A stretch of 64,000 nt of DNA from NCBI GenBank assembly GCA_040954595.2, contig CM082577.2:6820001-6884000 (forward strand), read 5' to 3'. Both the position numbers and the translations under genes were made by a program. Numbering within the stretch: the stretch's first letter is position 1; every line of letters begins with the position of its first letter. This DNA is from Balanoglossus misakiensis (lineage: Eukaryota > Hemichordata). Below the pieces are notes generated by a model. It saw only the letters and a program-made list of their open reading frames with translations. It was not told the origin of the DNA and did not search any database. Of the stretch, positions 1 through 12,100 are shown in pieces.

Positions 1-1536
1 ACCTAATCTTCTGTTAGATGTATATTGTATGTTTAATTTATTTTTAGATTCATATACATATTTTTAAACATGTGATGTCCCTAATGTACACCCATAGTGA
101 ACCAAATGCTTTATTTGTACACTAAACATGTACAGTACATGTATGTGGGCTTGCGCTAAAAGACAGAAAAAATGCATAGTGTAAATTTGTAAATTGGCTC
201 TGACATTTAGCAATCAAATTTCTATCATAAAAAAGTAAAACAAAGTAAGAACAACACTTTACAGGGTACATGTACATGCATTTTTGTCTGCGCCATGCAA
301 GTTACTACAATGAAAGGTGCTTATTGCGAAAGATGCAGGTAGCAAAGTCATACTAAAATTACACTCGCCGGGACATGTCTTTTGTTCGACCCGAGGGTTA
401 AAACCCACATATCAAAACAGGCCTATAATCAGATATCACCTTTTAAAGGGAAGGGGATGTCGCGCCGCGTGCGTGTCCCCCCTTGATGAGAATATGTACG
501 TCCTCTCACACCAGCACAAACCTCACAGTTCCTGTCAATGTCTAGTCTATGCTATGCTAGGGTTGGCTGCTTCATTCATTCTAAGAATTATCTAATTTCA
601 GGGATTTGTGGATGGATTGTGACACCTGGCCAGTCAATCAAAAGTTTTACAACTATTTATAAGTCTTTCACACATTCTTTAATTTTGTCATTAGTGGCTA
701 TCATCATTTATATCATCATTGCTCTTTTTTATCAGAGAGTGTGTAAAAGTTAAAGTGCACTTCTGTTCTAGCAAACATCCATGTTATACAAGTATTAGTG
801 AACATGTGACATTCACATCATTCTTAAACAGTTTTTATGTCTACCATAATCAACATAATACATCTTGTGAGGTAACCATGGTTTCAAGAAATCTTGTCTG
901 GCAGTACTTCTACATTTTGCAAACACTTGCACAGTTGTAAAATAATGTCTATGTCTATTTTATGAAGTCTTATTTGAGTATATGACCAATCACGAAGAAT
1001 ATTGGACATAGGTGACTGAAGTACATGTTTGTGCGACGTGGCTTTGGTTTGTTGGCAGAGTTGATCGGGAAACCCCATGAATGATGTCATCAACTACAAA
1101 CAATAGTATAAGAGTAAACAAAGAAACAGTACATAGTAAATACTCTCCAACTGTAGGGTTTATACTAGTATCTCCATGTTGTAACTTACTCACAACAGTT
1201 TGTGTAATACCCCATTGTTCAAAATCCAGAAATAAACACACATAAATGTTACAAACGCCCGCTTCCCGTTTTTTCTCCTCACATCATTTGATGAGCACTT
1301 CTGATACAGGGATCCTTGCAGCTGCACTCATTTATTGTGTGTGGACGATCGACGGGACGTTTCGAGCATGTCAGCTCGTGAAATGTAACGCGACACATCC
1401 GTGAATCATAGGTGTGTTATTGGAGATGTATACGATCATCTCAAAATAGGAGAAATCTGTCACACACATGGACACTAGACACACATGTTTCGCTCGCATC
1501 TCGGCTAGGGCATTGCATGGCATCCACTGCACTCAC
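1..1536. other. No recognised coding exon; probably intron of the minus-strand gene starting at 1611
   Basis: AT-rich sequence with only short unconvincing open frames. The first exon at 1537-1611 (minus strand) ends in a splice donor, so this stretch is best read as the start of its first intron, with later exons beyond the left edge. I see no exon here with both a good acceptor and a protein-like frame. Confidence 0.4.
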
Positions 1537-1611
1537 CTTAGCTAGCGTTCTTCCACAGACGATCAGGATGAGAATGACGACCACAACGATCAGTCTTCGG
1601 CAACGCTGCAT
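1537..1611 (-). CDS. First coding exon of an unidentified membrane-anchored or secreted protein (partial)
   Basis: On the minus strand an ATG at 1611 opens 25 codons, MQRCRRLIVVVVILILIVCG followed by RTLAK. The exon stops exactly at a consensus donor (AAG, then GTGAGT), in phase 0. An arginine-rich N-terminus followed by about 14 aliphatic residues is typical of a type II signal anchor or a cleavable signal peptide. A promoter-like block (CCAAT, ETS and CRE elements) lies 120-210 bases upstream. The remaining exons must lie to the left, outside the window, so the family cannot be named. The exon is too short to be sure of. The coincidence of ATG, anchor, perfect donor and promoter is the support. 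Confidence 0.5.
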
Positions 1612-1730
1612 TTTCAGATTTCCTAAAATGTTAATTGGACAGCAAGGCTGTGCGGCGAAGGTTGGTTTTACAGGAATTTTTACATTTAAACTTCCATAGT
1701 TTCTGACGCAAGGTAATTTTAGGTGGCTAT

Positions 1731-1825
1731 GCGGAAGTTTTGTTTTGATAATACGGAAGTGACGTAAAGGATGTGTCTGATTGGTTGCTTTACTTAGACC
1801 TGGCGTAGTCTTCGCTTATTGGACC
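1731..1825. promoter_or_regulatory. Promoter-like cluster: two ETS sites, CRE, two CCAAT boxes
   Basis: GCGGAAG at 1731, ACGGAAGTGACGTAA at about 1753-1767 (an ETS site fused to a CRE/ATF half, typical of housekeeping promoters), ATTGGTT at about 1780 (reverse CCAAT) and TTATTGGA at about 1817. The block sits 120-210 bases upstream of the minus-strand ATG at 1611 and 1.3-1.4 kb upstream of the TEX2 ATG. It could serve the minus-strand gene alone or both genes. Confidence 0.45.
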
Positions 1826-3150
1826 GATTTGTAGAGAAAACGCTGGCAAATTAGAGTGGTTATGGGTAGATCTTGTCCGTAAACCATATGACTTTGATCT
1901 CAGCTGTCCCCTTAAAATTAGTACCGTTCATATATTAGAAACGTTTGGTCAATTCTCCGACTGCGACTTGTGAGCTATTTTTAGAAGTATGACACAGTAG
2001 CAAAAGCTGATTGGTTAATAGATGAAGTTAAAGGTCACTTGTCTAAGGTCACCAATCTAACATTTTTATTTCCATTTTTCATTTGATTTTTTTCAAAATT
2101 CATCTTTGATGCTTGTTTGTTTATCAATATCCGAAATAAATTAGAGTTTCATACATATTAGACGATGTGAAACGAAATACCTCGAAAGGTGGGATGAACG
2201 CCCCCTTGCGCAGGTTTGAGTGCGCGGCAGCCTCTAAATCTTTATTTACATCGTCTGGCGGCCTCATCCAGATCCACACAGAACGTATGTGCGGTGAGAA
2301 GAGAAATCAGGAAGCTGGGACAAAACGCATAAACCTGATCTTTCAGTGAGTGAGTATGACGCCTTCTAAGAGAGAGTAAAGTGACATCACTGACTTTCTA
2401 AAAAAAATCATCGTTTACTTGATTTTTGAGGATTGTTGTCGAAATGTACGTGCATCATCATCCGTTCCTTGATAACGTCGCACACATGTAAGTTTGGCGT
2501 TCGGATATCAAATCGTCTTACAAAATGTAAGAATACATGTGCTTTGCTCACTTTGCACGTTGTTTCCACACGGAAAAGGCATGCGGTGCTTGCTGACTTC
2601 TTTTCAGCGACACAGTTTCATTTTACAATTTTGAACGCACAGGGGGTTTTATGTTGTTTTTGCAAGATAGGACACCATCGAACTGACTGACTGTAGATAG
2701 ATAGATAGATGATCTGGTCACCCACGTATGTTATTCCCTTGACCCGTGGATCACGAAGATTCTTGACCGCCCCGAAAGAAAGGACCCAAAAGTGTTTACT
2801 AATAAACAGGTATACAAAGGCGAGTGAAGTTTAATGGTATAACACAAAGATTTCACAATGTGTAGTTATAGGGCAAACTGATATCAGGACAACCTGTTAT
2901 CCAGATATTTATCAGAAGCTGACCCCAATACACTGCTCATCACCAAAACTATTTATATTTTACTCATTAATACAGGTGTCCATAGGAAATGACGTGATAA
3001 ATTCAAATGACGTTAACGCCACAAAATGAACATCAATAAGTGGTTGAGAATGTGATCACCTTGAAGAATTTGCTTCCTGTCATTTACATGAAGAACGTTG
3101 CCAGTTATGTGTGACAAAATCAGCTAACCAGTTTCAACAGAGCGTACAGG
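1826..3150. other. Intergenic / TEX2 5' region
   Basis: No coding exon recognised. The part at 2160-2345 is GC-richer and contains GTGAGA at 2293 after GTATGTGCG, which could be the donor of a TEX2 5' non-coding exon. Just before the TEX2 ATG the sequence TTTCAACAG and then CGTACAG could act as its acceptor. A GATA microsatellite sits at about 2694-2710. Confidence 0.25.
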
Positions 3151-6100
3151 ATGACGGAAAAGAAGGTGCCCCCACCGAGGCCTCCAGCGCCCAAATTGTC
3201 ATCTCTGAAGAACAGCCGGAGTACAAAAACCAACCTGCCGTCGGTCAGCATCAAGTACAACCCATTGATGGCCAACGACGACGACGATGATGATTATGAT
3301 TATTTCCAGAACGAGATTGCCATCGTGACAGAGAAAAAGAAACCTGTCCCTTCATCAGTCCCCGTTCCTCAGAATGACAAAGGTGCGGCGCTTAATAACC
3401 AGAAATATGAGAGTAAGCCGTCGACGTCTCCAAAGCAGAAACAGCCGGAAAAGAAAGAGAATTCCAAACCGGCCAGCTTAACAGGGAAGTCGAAGTCATT
3501 TGATAGAGGTTTGATCACTGTGAGCAGCGAAACTCTCGCTGAGGAGGAAGAAACCAAATCTTTGTTCGATGGGATAAAAGATGCTATCAGTGACCCGCTG
3601 ACGTTTTACAGTAAAATGTTTGAAGAAGAAGAAAAAGAAATGGAAGAAAGACCGCCGCCAAGTCCGCCGTTCTCTTCAAGGCCCAGATCAAGCAGTGCTA
3701 GGACCAGTACTTCCCACGGTATGCATTCGAGAACTAAAAGTCTTGACAGAGAGCTGCTCCCGTTCGGGGAGGATGCTCTAGATCTTGTCCCCGATCACTA
3801 CCAGTCTGAAAGCATCACCTTTCTTAACAAACCCGCCAGTGGCAGCCAGGAAAAGGTGCAAAGTTGCAGAGGTGAGCCTGCCAAGACTCGTGGTGTCGGA
3901 AAGGCGCCGGACAGCCCAAAGCGGCAGGCTAGCACTATAAAGAAGGTCAGCTCCAGTCCCATGACTATGTCGTTCTCCAACCTCCTGGTGCACTCCGTCA
4001 GCGCGGAAGATGTCGGCGCCATGGATGTGAAAAGGCTACCCAAGCAGGCGAGTGAGGTAGACGACAACAGCTCCGACAGTCCGCATTCCGAATTCGGCAG
4101 TGACTTCCTAGACGAGAAAGTCGATGAGCTAGAATCACCCAAAGAAGACAAACCTGTTCCCGTTGTGGCAGTTCCATCAGAACCTTTTCCGTTCACACCA
4201 GTCCTTGGCGTGAGCATGCTTGTTTATGCGTTCTTCACGTTGCCACTTCCAGCCTACCTGGAAGGCATGTGTGTTGGGTTTGCTGCTGCTTTCTACTTGG
4301 GCAGCTTCGCCTTCTGGCTGATGGCCCCAGCGAATCCAAAGGACTTTACAGACCCAATTGATGTCAGTCTTCTACCACCGCTGCGAGTACCTGTGACCAA
4401 GACTAAAATGAAAGAAGATGAGAAACTTCAACACAAGGTTAGTAGTTTAGAAATCTCTAGGCACCACAACCACACGCTCTCAAACCAACAACTCGAAGCC
4501 CCACTGATACAACTGTAAGAGAACAATTGTGCATCGAGTTGTTGATTTAAGAGCCTGTGACCAAAACCATCCTTACCACCAATTGGATGTGCTGGCCAAA
4601 GTATCACTGAGTGAAGTTTAGCAAGTTGCTTGCTTTCAAAAGCATTTATTTTTCAGTATCATATTAAACAGTAGATATTTTCCCCCACAGTACATGTACC
4701 CGTACTTCCATACATTCTGCAAAATCATCTAATATTTTGCAACACTGGTATTGCAAATATTATTCTATTCTAAAGGCTATCATATCACAATATTAGCTTT
4801 AATTTATAAAGTCACACATATTGTGATGTGTAAACAATGCTACAGATATGATATAGCCAAGATATGTGTAGTTGTTATGCTATGCTTTTGACACATCACA
4901 AGTGGCAAAAGAGTATACACTTCTGCTAAAGATAACCAATGGGGAGCCCAGAGGCTTTGTAGTCACTCAGGTGTAAACATAGATGTGACTGAATCTCTAC
5001 AGTATAAGCCAAAAAATCATGCTCATAATACCATGTACGTTCTGTATGGGTTGATTATTAACATCTAGTACTTTGTAAGGTAAATAGTACCAGCCTCCAT
5101 AATCACAGGTCTATTCATTTTCCAGCTAACAATTAACTTGAATTGTATCAAAACAATGGCCATTAATCTGAAAAATTAGTAAGATTGAAAACATTCCTAA
5201 GCCAGGTCAACAGTTCTCACTATATGAAGATGATTAATTACTTTGTATTTTTAATGAAAAATTGTATTTTTAACCCTGGCTATTTTAAAGGATGATTTGT
5301 GTTTGTCACAAAATATACCAAATAATTTCATATGTCGAAATTAACTTCTAGTATTATAATGTCTGGTGTGTGAATTTCATGGTATATGTATATCAATATT
5401 TACCCTAATCCTTTCCAGGAAGATTGCCTTGATAAATCCTACAAGATTAGCTTGATAAATCGTGTACATATACTAAGCAGGTTTCCTAATATGAGCTGCT
5501 ACGTCATTTTCACTCTGAACTGAAATAGCCAAAATAATTATACCCTTTTCATCTAAGTTAATCTAATAGGCACGTAGATTACATGTATCTTCAGTAAAAC
5601 AGTTTGTAAAAATATCACCAGTGTGTTAATGTTCAATGTGAAAATAAAATGTCCAACCATTTCTCAGAAATGTACCATGCTTTTCTGAGTATACAACTTA
5701 GCCAGAACTTCTGATTGGCATTTAGTTGGAAATGCCAACGCTCATGTAACGACTAACCCATACTGTACATTGAACCATGTGCAAAGTTTGTTTTGACAGT
5801 CGAGAAATGCTGAAATAGTGTGACAATTATCCCCTGGTCATTAACTGTGAAATTAATAACTGCTTGAAAAATTATTGCCATTACAGATGGGACCACCCAC
5901 ACTGCCAGTCGCAGTGTTCACAGTTTTGTGAAAGTCTGTCGGTTGTAGGACTCTGTTCCTAGGTTATTCTGTTGCTGAATCTGAAATAAAGCATTGGTTT
6001 TATCAGAGTTCACAGAATGAAAACACTTTAGAGTCTTCTCATATGTCCATTTCAATTAATTAATAGTCAAATATTTGCCAGCGGTCGATTCTTTATTAGT

Positions 6101-9100
6101 TCATCCGTATCAGTGTGTGCCAGGTACGAAGTCAAGAAACAGTGAATTATTAATTTTACTTTATCGTATCTATGGGTACTGGTAATGACAACATTGGTGG
6201 GTTTCATCAGAAAAAAAGCTGGAATTGTTCTATAAATAAGCTTATGTCTGGTCATCATCATCAGTGCCTTGACGTCGAGTATTTAGGTCTTCAAGGGATT
6301 TGTTAGTGATTGTATGGCTGCCCGCAAAATAGGAAGCACTGTAAAATAAACTCTAATTGTGCTTTCAATGCACATTCCAATCGTCTCCAGGTTTGAAGCT
6401 TAGTTGCTGTGTTTTATCATGCTTGCATAATATTAACTGTACTGGGTCAGGGAGACATCAGAAAATACAAAACACACACTGCAGGCAAGAAAACCTGCCA
6501 CAACTGCAACAGGTTAAAATGATATGCCAACAATAATTATGTCAAATATTAATTATGTGGTGAAAACAAGTACATACACTGTTGACTGAGTTTGCATGAT
6601 ATATTAGAATTTCAAAGAGAGATCAATGATAGGGAAGTGCTTGTGTGTTTTCTCTTTGAGCAAGACTCAACCGAAAGGGGAAAAAATGACCCCTGGCAAT
6701 GAAAGGAAATGGGTAAACAGACCTCTAGCTATTCTGTTCTGTTTAATTGAACACAGTGACATTAACGTCAAATAGTCAGTAATCTACTGACAGGTACATG
6801 CAATTGGAAGAGGGGGGTCAGAGTTGGCATTTTGATGATTTTTTCTGAGATTGTCGTGCATCGCTGTTCATCATAACTGAACGTAGGTGATAGGTGTATC
6901 ATTGCAGGATGTGAATTAAAGTTCATGACCCTACATGTTCATGCGTTATCATCCAGTCAATTTACATTTTAAACTCCACATTTCTACAACATAGTGTTTG
7001 ATGCACAACAGAAAGAACAAAAACCACGCTAGAACAAAGTCTCATCTACAGCAGATAGAATACCTACAGTCATGTGAAAGAGTACAAATAAATTGTACAC
7101 TGCCGTCATGCATTGGACGTCACATGTGTGTGGCTGGTACGATGTACCTTCCATGCATAAGGCCTCCTATAATTTCAGTGTACTTGTAGCTTGCAGCTTT
7201 CTCATTCATCTTGTTGGACATGCAACTGACATCTTGACATCAGGAGATACACATTTTGCTCACAATTCTGTTTGTATCAGATCACAACTGAGTCTAATCG
7301 TACATTCTGATTGTAATTGAAAATAATTACAATTGAGAAATCATGACAGCTTTACATGCGTAATCATCATAAGTTAATTTCATGGCTACATGCCTTTTAT
7401 TGTGTGAAGTAATTAAATAAAAGCGTTCTTGTGTTTTGTGACATTCACTGCTATATGGAAAGAGAAAGTGAGCTTGAAACAGATGAATATTCTGTGCACC
7501 CAGCATTAAGATTTGATTTAACCAAACCTTACTTAATGGCAGCTAATAGCTTGTTGCCACTGTAACCAGTTGAAGGCTATTAACAGCGGTAATCATTGAA
7601 AGTAGACAGACATATCCAGGATGAGACTTTGTGATTTTCGAGATGATTTAATTTTGCACACACAGAGGCAATGAAGCGTGAGAATAAAGCACTTCCAACC
7701 GCGACTGATAAAATGAGAACTAAAGCTTGAGGGTTACCAGGGGTCGTTGTCTTGGTTACTGACCAGCCATTTTCCTCTCCCAATGCAAGACTTGCAGCAA
7801 TCATTTTGAGATTTGCGTGTGGAGCGGAATTGAATTTGTTAAAACTCAAGCTGAAACGCTGTAAACTTTATTTATTTAAATCAGTTTTATCAGTAAAATG
7901 TTCTGAATTATATGGAATACTTCGGATTTTGTATTTGCACCTAATGACAGAATAAGCCTATCATAATAATAAGGTTAACGCACTTTCATATTAAAATATC
8001 ACTGTAGTCTTGGGTAGAAAAATAACCCAACGTAATTGAAGCATGCATTGGTATTTGCTTCTAATAAATTAAAATTATCCCCGGAGTAATTCTTGTGTCG
8101 TTAAAATATGTGCAAGTTCTAAAAATGTTTGCACATCTGTTGATAAGCAATTCCATGTTGATTACACTGACTATTGCCAAAGTATTTTCAGCTGAAATTT
8201 AAAAAATTCCAAATTATCATTTGGTATACTAAATGTGGCATTGGTTGAAAGTCTGTACATGAAATATGTAAACATTTTGTGTTTCACAATGTTGCTTGCT
8301 CCAGAAATATGTGAAATGGTTGTTCATGTGAGTCATTCGGGGCAAAAAGGAAATGAATCAAAATTAATATGACCCTCAAAACAGACAGTTGTTGCTCCAT
8401 AAATCTATCAAGTCACCATATATTTACAGGAAATTTTTGCAAGATGACTGTTGAATGCCTACCCCAGGGATAGTACATGTACATGGGTTTCATTTCTAGG
8501 GACAGAGAAAATAAATGGAAAATTTGTTGTCGTTTACAGTTCTAATAGGGCAGCGTCTTGTAACATCATGGTTCAGTACTCTCTCATAAGATGTCTCGTG
8601 TAAATGTGATTCCAATCACAGGTTGGTTGGCTGTACTCTCATTGATCAATATACAACTTCCAAATTGTAATTTTGATTTCTCTCCCTTCTGGCTTGCTTG
8701 CATTATGGCATGCATTTTTCCATGTCTACATGCATTATTGCATGCATTTTTTCTATACCTCTCTCTTTCAAAGCTATTCAGTGAAAAATAGTCATTTCCA
8801 TGACCACGAGTCTGTCTTCTCAAATCGAATACATCCTGGCACAAATGAGATGGCACCTTAGTTGTCTGAGTGCCTGGCATTGTCAAAGAAATATTTTCCC
8901 CTAATACAATCAGATGTTGGAAGTGGTATCTGCTAATTTTCCATTGCAGTAATTTAAATGAAAAGTCCAGCATAAATGCAACTTGTACATGTACTACCTA
9001 CATTGTACAAGAGACCTAACTTGAGCCACACTGCTGTTATTATCAGGCTCTCACAAAGGCAGACAAACTCTCTATCGTCTTCAGAATACCGGTATGTTGT

Positions 9101-12100
9101 AATAAGACACTCTGGTGGCATTATCATACACAATATGAAAGAAGGCTATATATATACTCAGTTTGACAAATGAAAGATCATTTTCTGAAAGGCTAGTGTT
9201 GCAGTGATAATACATGTATACAAATCGGTTGCAAACATCTCTAAATGCATATTATATATCAAGTTGATACCAGACGAAATGGAAAGAATCACATAAATTC
9301 TGGCAGTAGACAATCATATATTCATAGTTACAAGCGTGTCGTAAGTGCATTCATCCATGTGATATCTGATGTGGAAGCTGTTTCCCCGCTGTAATTTTCA
9401 CCAGTGATAATTTGAATGTATTGACTGCCTGATTATTTTAATTTGATCCATGCAATCAATTTTCAGGTTGTCATATTCTGTGTACGGTGAAATTCAGGCG
9501 TGTTGGAAACAAAATCAGTTTGTGGTTAGGATTATTTCTGTTACTTCACCACCAATAGTAATATATTCCCTGTTTAATAATCATTTTCTCAGGTTTTACA
9601 TGCAATGGTTCTGAGTCCCAATAAATGGCATGCATGATGCAGGCATAGTCATGTCAGTGTTTCACCACTAACCATGGCAACTGTAATCCAGTCAAGTCAA
9701 GCTTTAAAAATATATGCAGTTTATACAGATGGCAGTTATTGATAGTGTGATTATTGCGTAGCCACTGTGCTGTTTGACAGTAATCGCTCATTTATCACAT
9801 ACTGTGTTGTGCAGGGTTTAATTTCCATGTTGATGGTCATCAAGGGAATTTCATGTCCCCCTGGCAGCAGTTGTACTCAGTTCAACAAACTGAAAGATCT
9901 AAAAAAAAGGACACAGTCAACGTTATGACCTGCCCATAGACGAGAGTGTGACCCACCTCAGCCTGAAGGTCAGCATGGCTCCAAAAATGAGCCATCTTAA
10001 TAGCTATCCGGGCCATGTTGTGCAACAGTATGATACCGTAGACCACTGAGTTTTGTTAGGTCTGGAGAATGGGTTTATAAGATGTCTCTTAGAATTTTAC
10101 AGTAACGTATACTCCTGGAAAACCCTGGAAAGTATCTGGTTTTGAAACTACTCCTGAAAAAACTAGTTCTGAAAAACATGACATTTACTGGGAAATTGAT
10201 TTACAGTACCTAAATATCCATGCCACTCATGCTATCATAAAATGTCAATGATTGCGAAAGATGTTTGACTATTAAAAAAGCATGGCATAATCACAACCCA
10301 CACATCTCTCCTTATAAAGGACAAACCTCTCCTGTGAAGAGAGACCCTGGGTAGCATCCTTATCTGCAGAAAAGTGTGAAGACCTTTCATGTCTTATCAC
10401 CATGATTCTATTTTTATATATAATAGCCAGCAGTTTTTAATGCCAGGCATATGTAGCCAAGAAAGGAATGAAACGATAATTGAAAAATAGTTCACAAAGG
10501 TAATAAAAAGACAGTAATTGAATCAATCAAGATTTTATGTTCTGGCTTAATTTATAGGACATGCAAATAATGTCCTCGTTTTCCGGACATGTTGAACATT
10601 ATTTCATTTTTACATTCAAGATTCATGAATTGTTTTTTCCATCTTACAGTTTGACTCACAACACCAACACACACAAAAAAACATACATACATATTCATTT
10701 CTTTAATAATGGCATGATTCTTAATGTATTCCGAAAGTGTTCCACAGACGACAATCCATAGCAAGGTACAGTCAACAACTTCTTAAATGCCAAAGAGGGT
10801 AAACTCGCACGCTAAAGCACCCTCACCTGGTGCAGTTCACACACTCACAGTGACATTAAAGCTAATGGATTGAACGTACTGTGAGCAGCACTGAGAATTT
10901 AGAACCCAAGGCTTATAATCTGAAAAATGAATTTCCGTGGCATCATGCGAACCTGTCAAGCAACGTGTGATGGCTGGATATTTGTATGTCCCTGTCAACA
11001 TCTCTGTATACTATAATTTATGCATTGAGACCAAATGAAAATGTCAGGCTGTAATATCTGCATTCATCTCATCATCATTGAATGTTAGAGGAAAGACCAG
11101 TTCTTTTAGCTGAGGTCAAAGGTCAGCTGATAAGCTCCATATTAGAGGGTGCCATGCTTGTACATGGCTGATATGATCTGTGATACCGGTGTGGGCCGTC
11201 TGTGTCTGGATATTCTTACCTTTACCCATGGCACACCCACACACTGACTGTTTGCACTGCAACCTCTGAAATATGCAATCTTCTAGTTAAAGTGCAAACT
11301 TGTCTATATATATAAATACATTTTTCAACAAATATTCAGATTTTTCTCTTTGGATTATGAAAGGGGAATTATTTAATTTTTCATCTATCTAACACCAAGT
11401 GGATGGAAATCCTATGGCAACAGAGAACTTTGTCAGTCTTACAACCCAAGCTGTTTTTCTATGCAGACAGATTTATATTTATAACCTGGAGGAGAGAACA
11501 GATAATTGATATGTCTGTGTTTTGATGCTTTAATCGTTAAATCAGCACAGGTGGGTGGTGATGACCAAACAAACTGTAGCAAAATCCTTTTGGAATAAAA
11601 ACCAGATTGATCTAGACGTAATCTGTCAAAATCAAACTTCTATTATTATTATTATAACTCGTGTGCTGAATTCGAAATTTTGCTTTGATTGCTAAAGTGT
11701 GATGTAATGTTTCTCGATAATGATCTGCTAGCGAGAAATCCAGATGCAATTTGTCTGGATCCTTAACAGTTGAACAGCTCTGATGAGTCTGAAGGAGATT
11801 CAAATTAGAAATTAGGCTGGGCAATCTTGAAGCCTAGATATCTTGCTGTGAGCCACCACAGGTACACTGTAGAGTTCGTTAAGTTTAATTTCGGCATGAA
11901 AGTTGGCGTAATTGTGTCTAGGTCTAGGGCTTTGCCTTACAATTAGATCGTTTTGATGTTACTGAGTGAGAGTTTATGAAAATTGCCCATTCTTGTCACC
12001 TGCAGCTGTTGCTCCAGATATGGAGGATTGATGTGAGGCTGAATTGATCAACGAGGTACATGTATCTCAAAAATTGAAATTTAAAAATGTGGAAGCCAGT

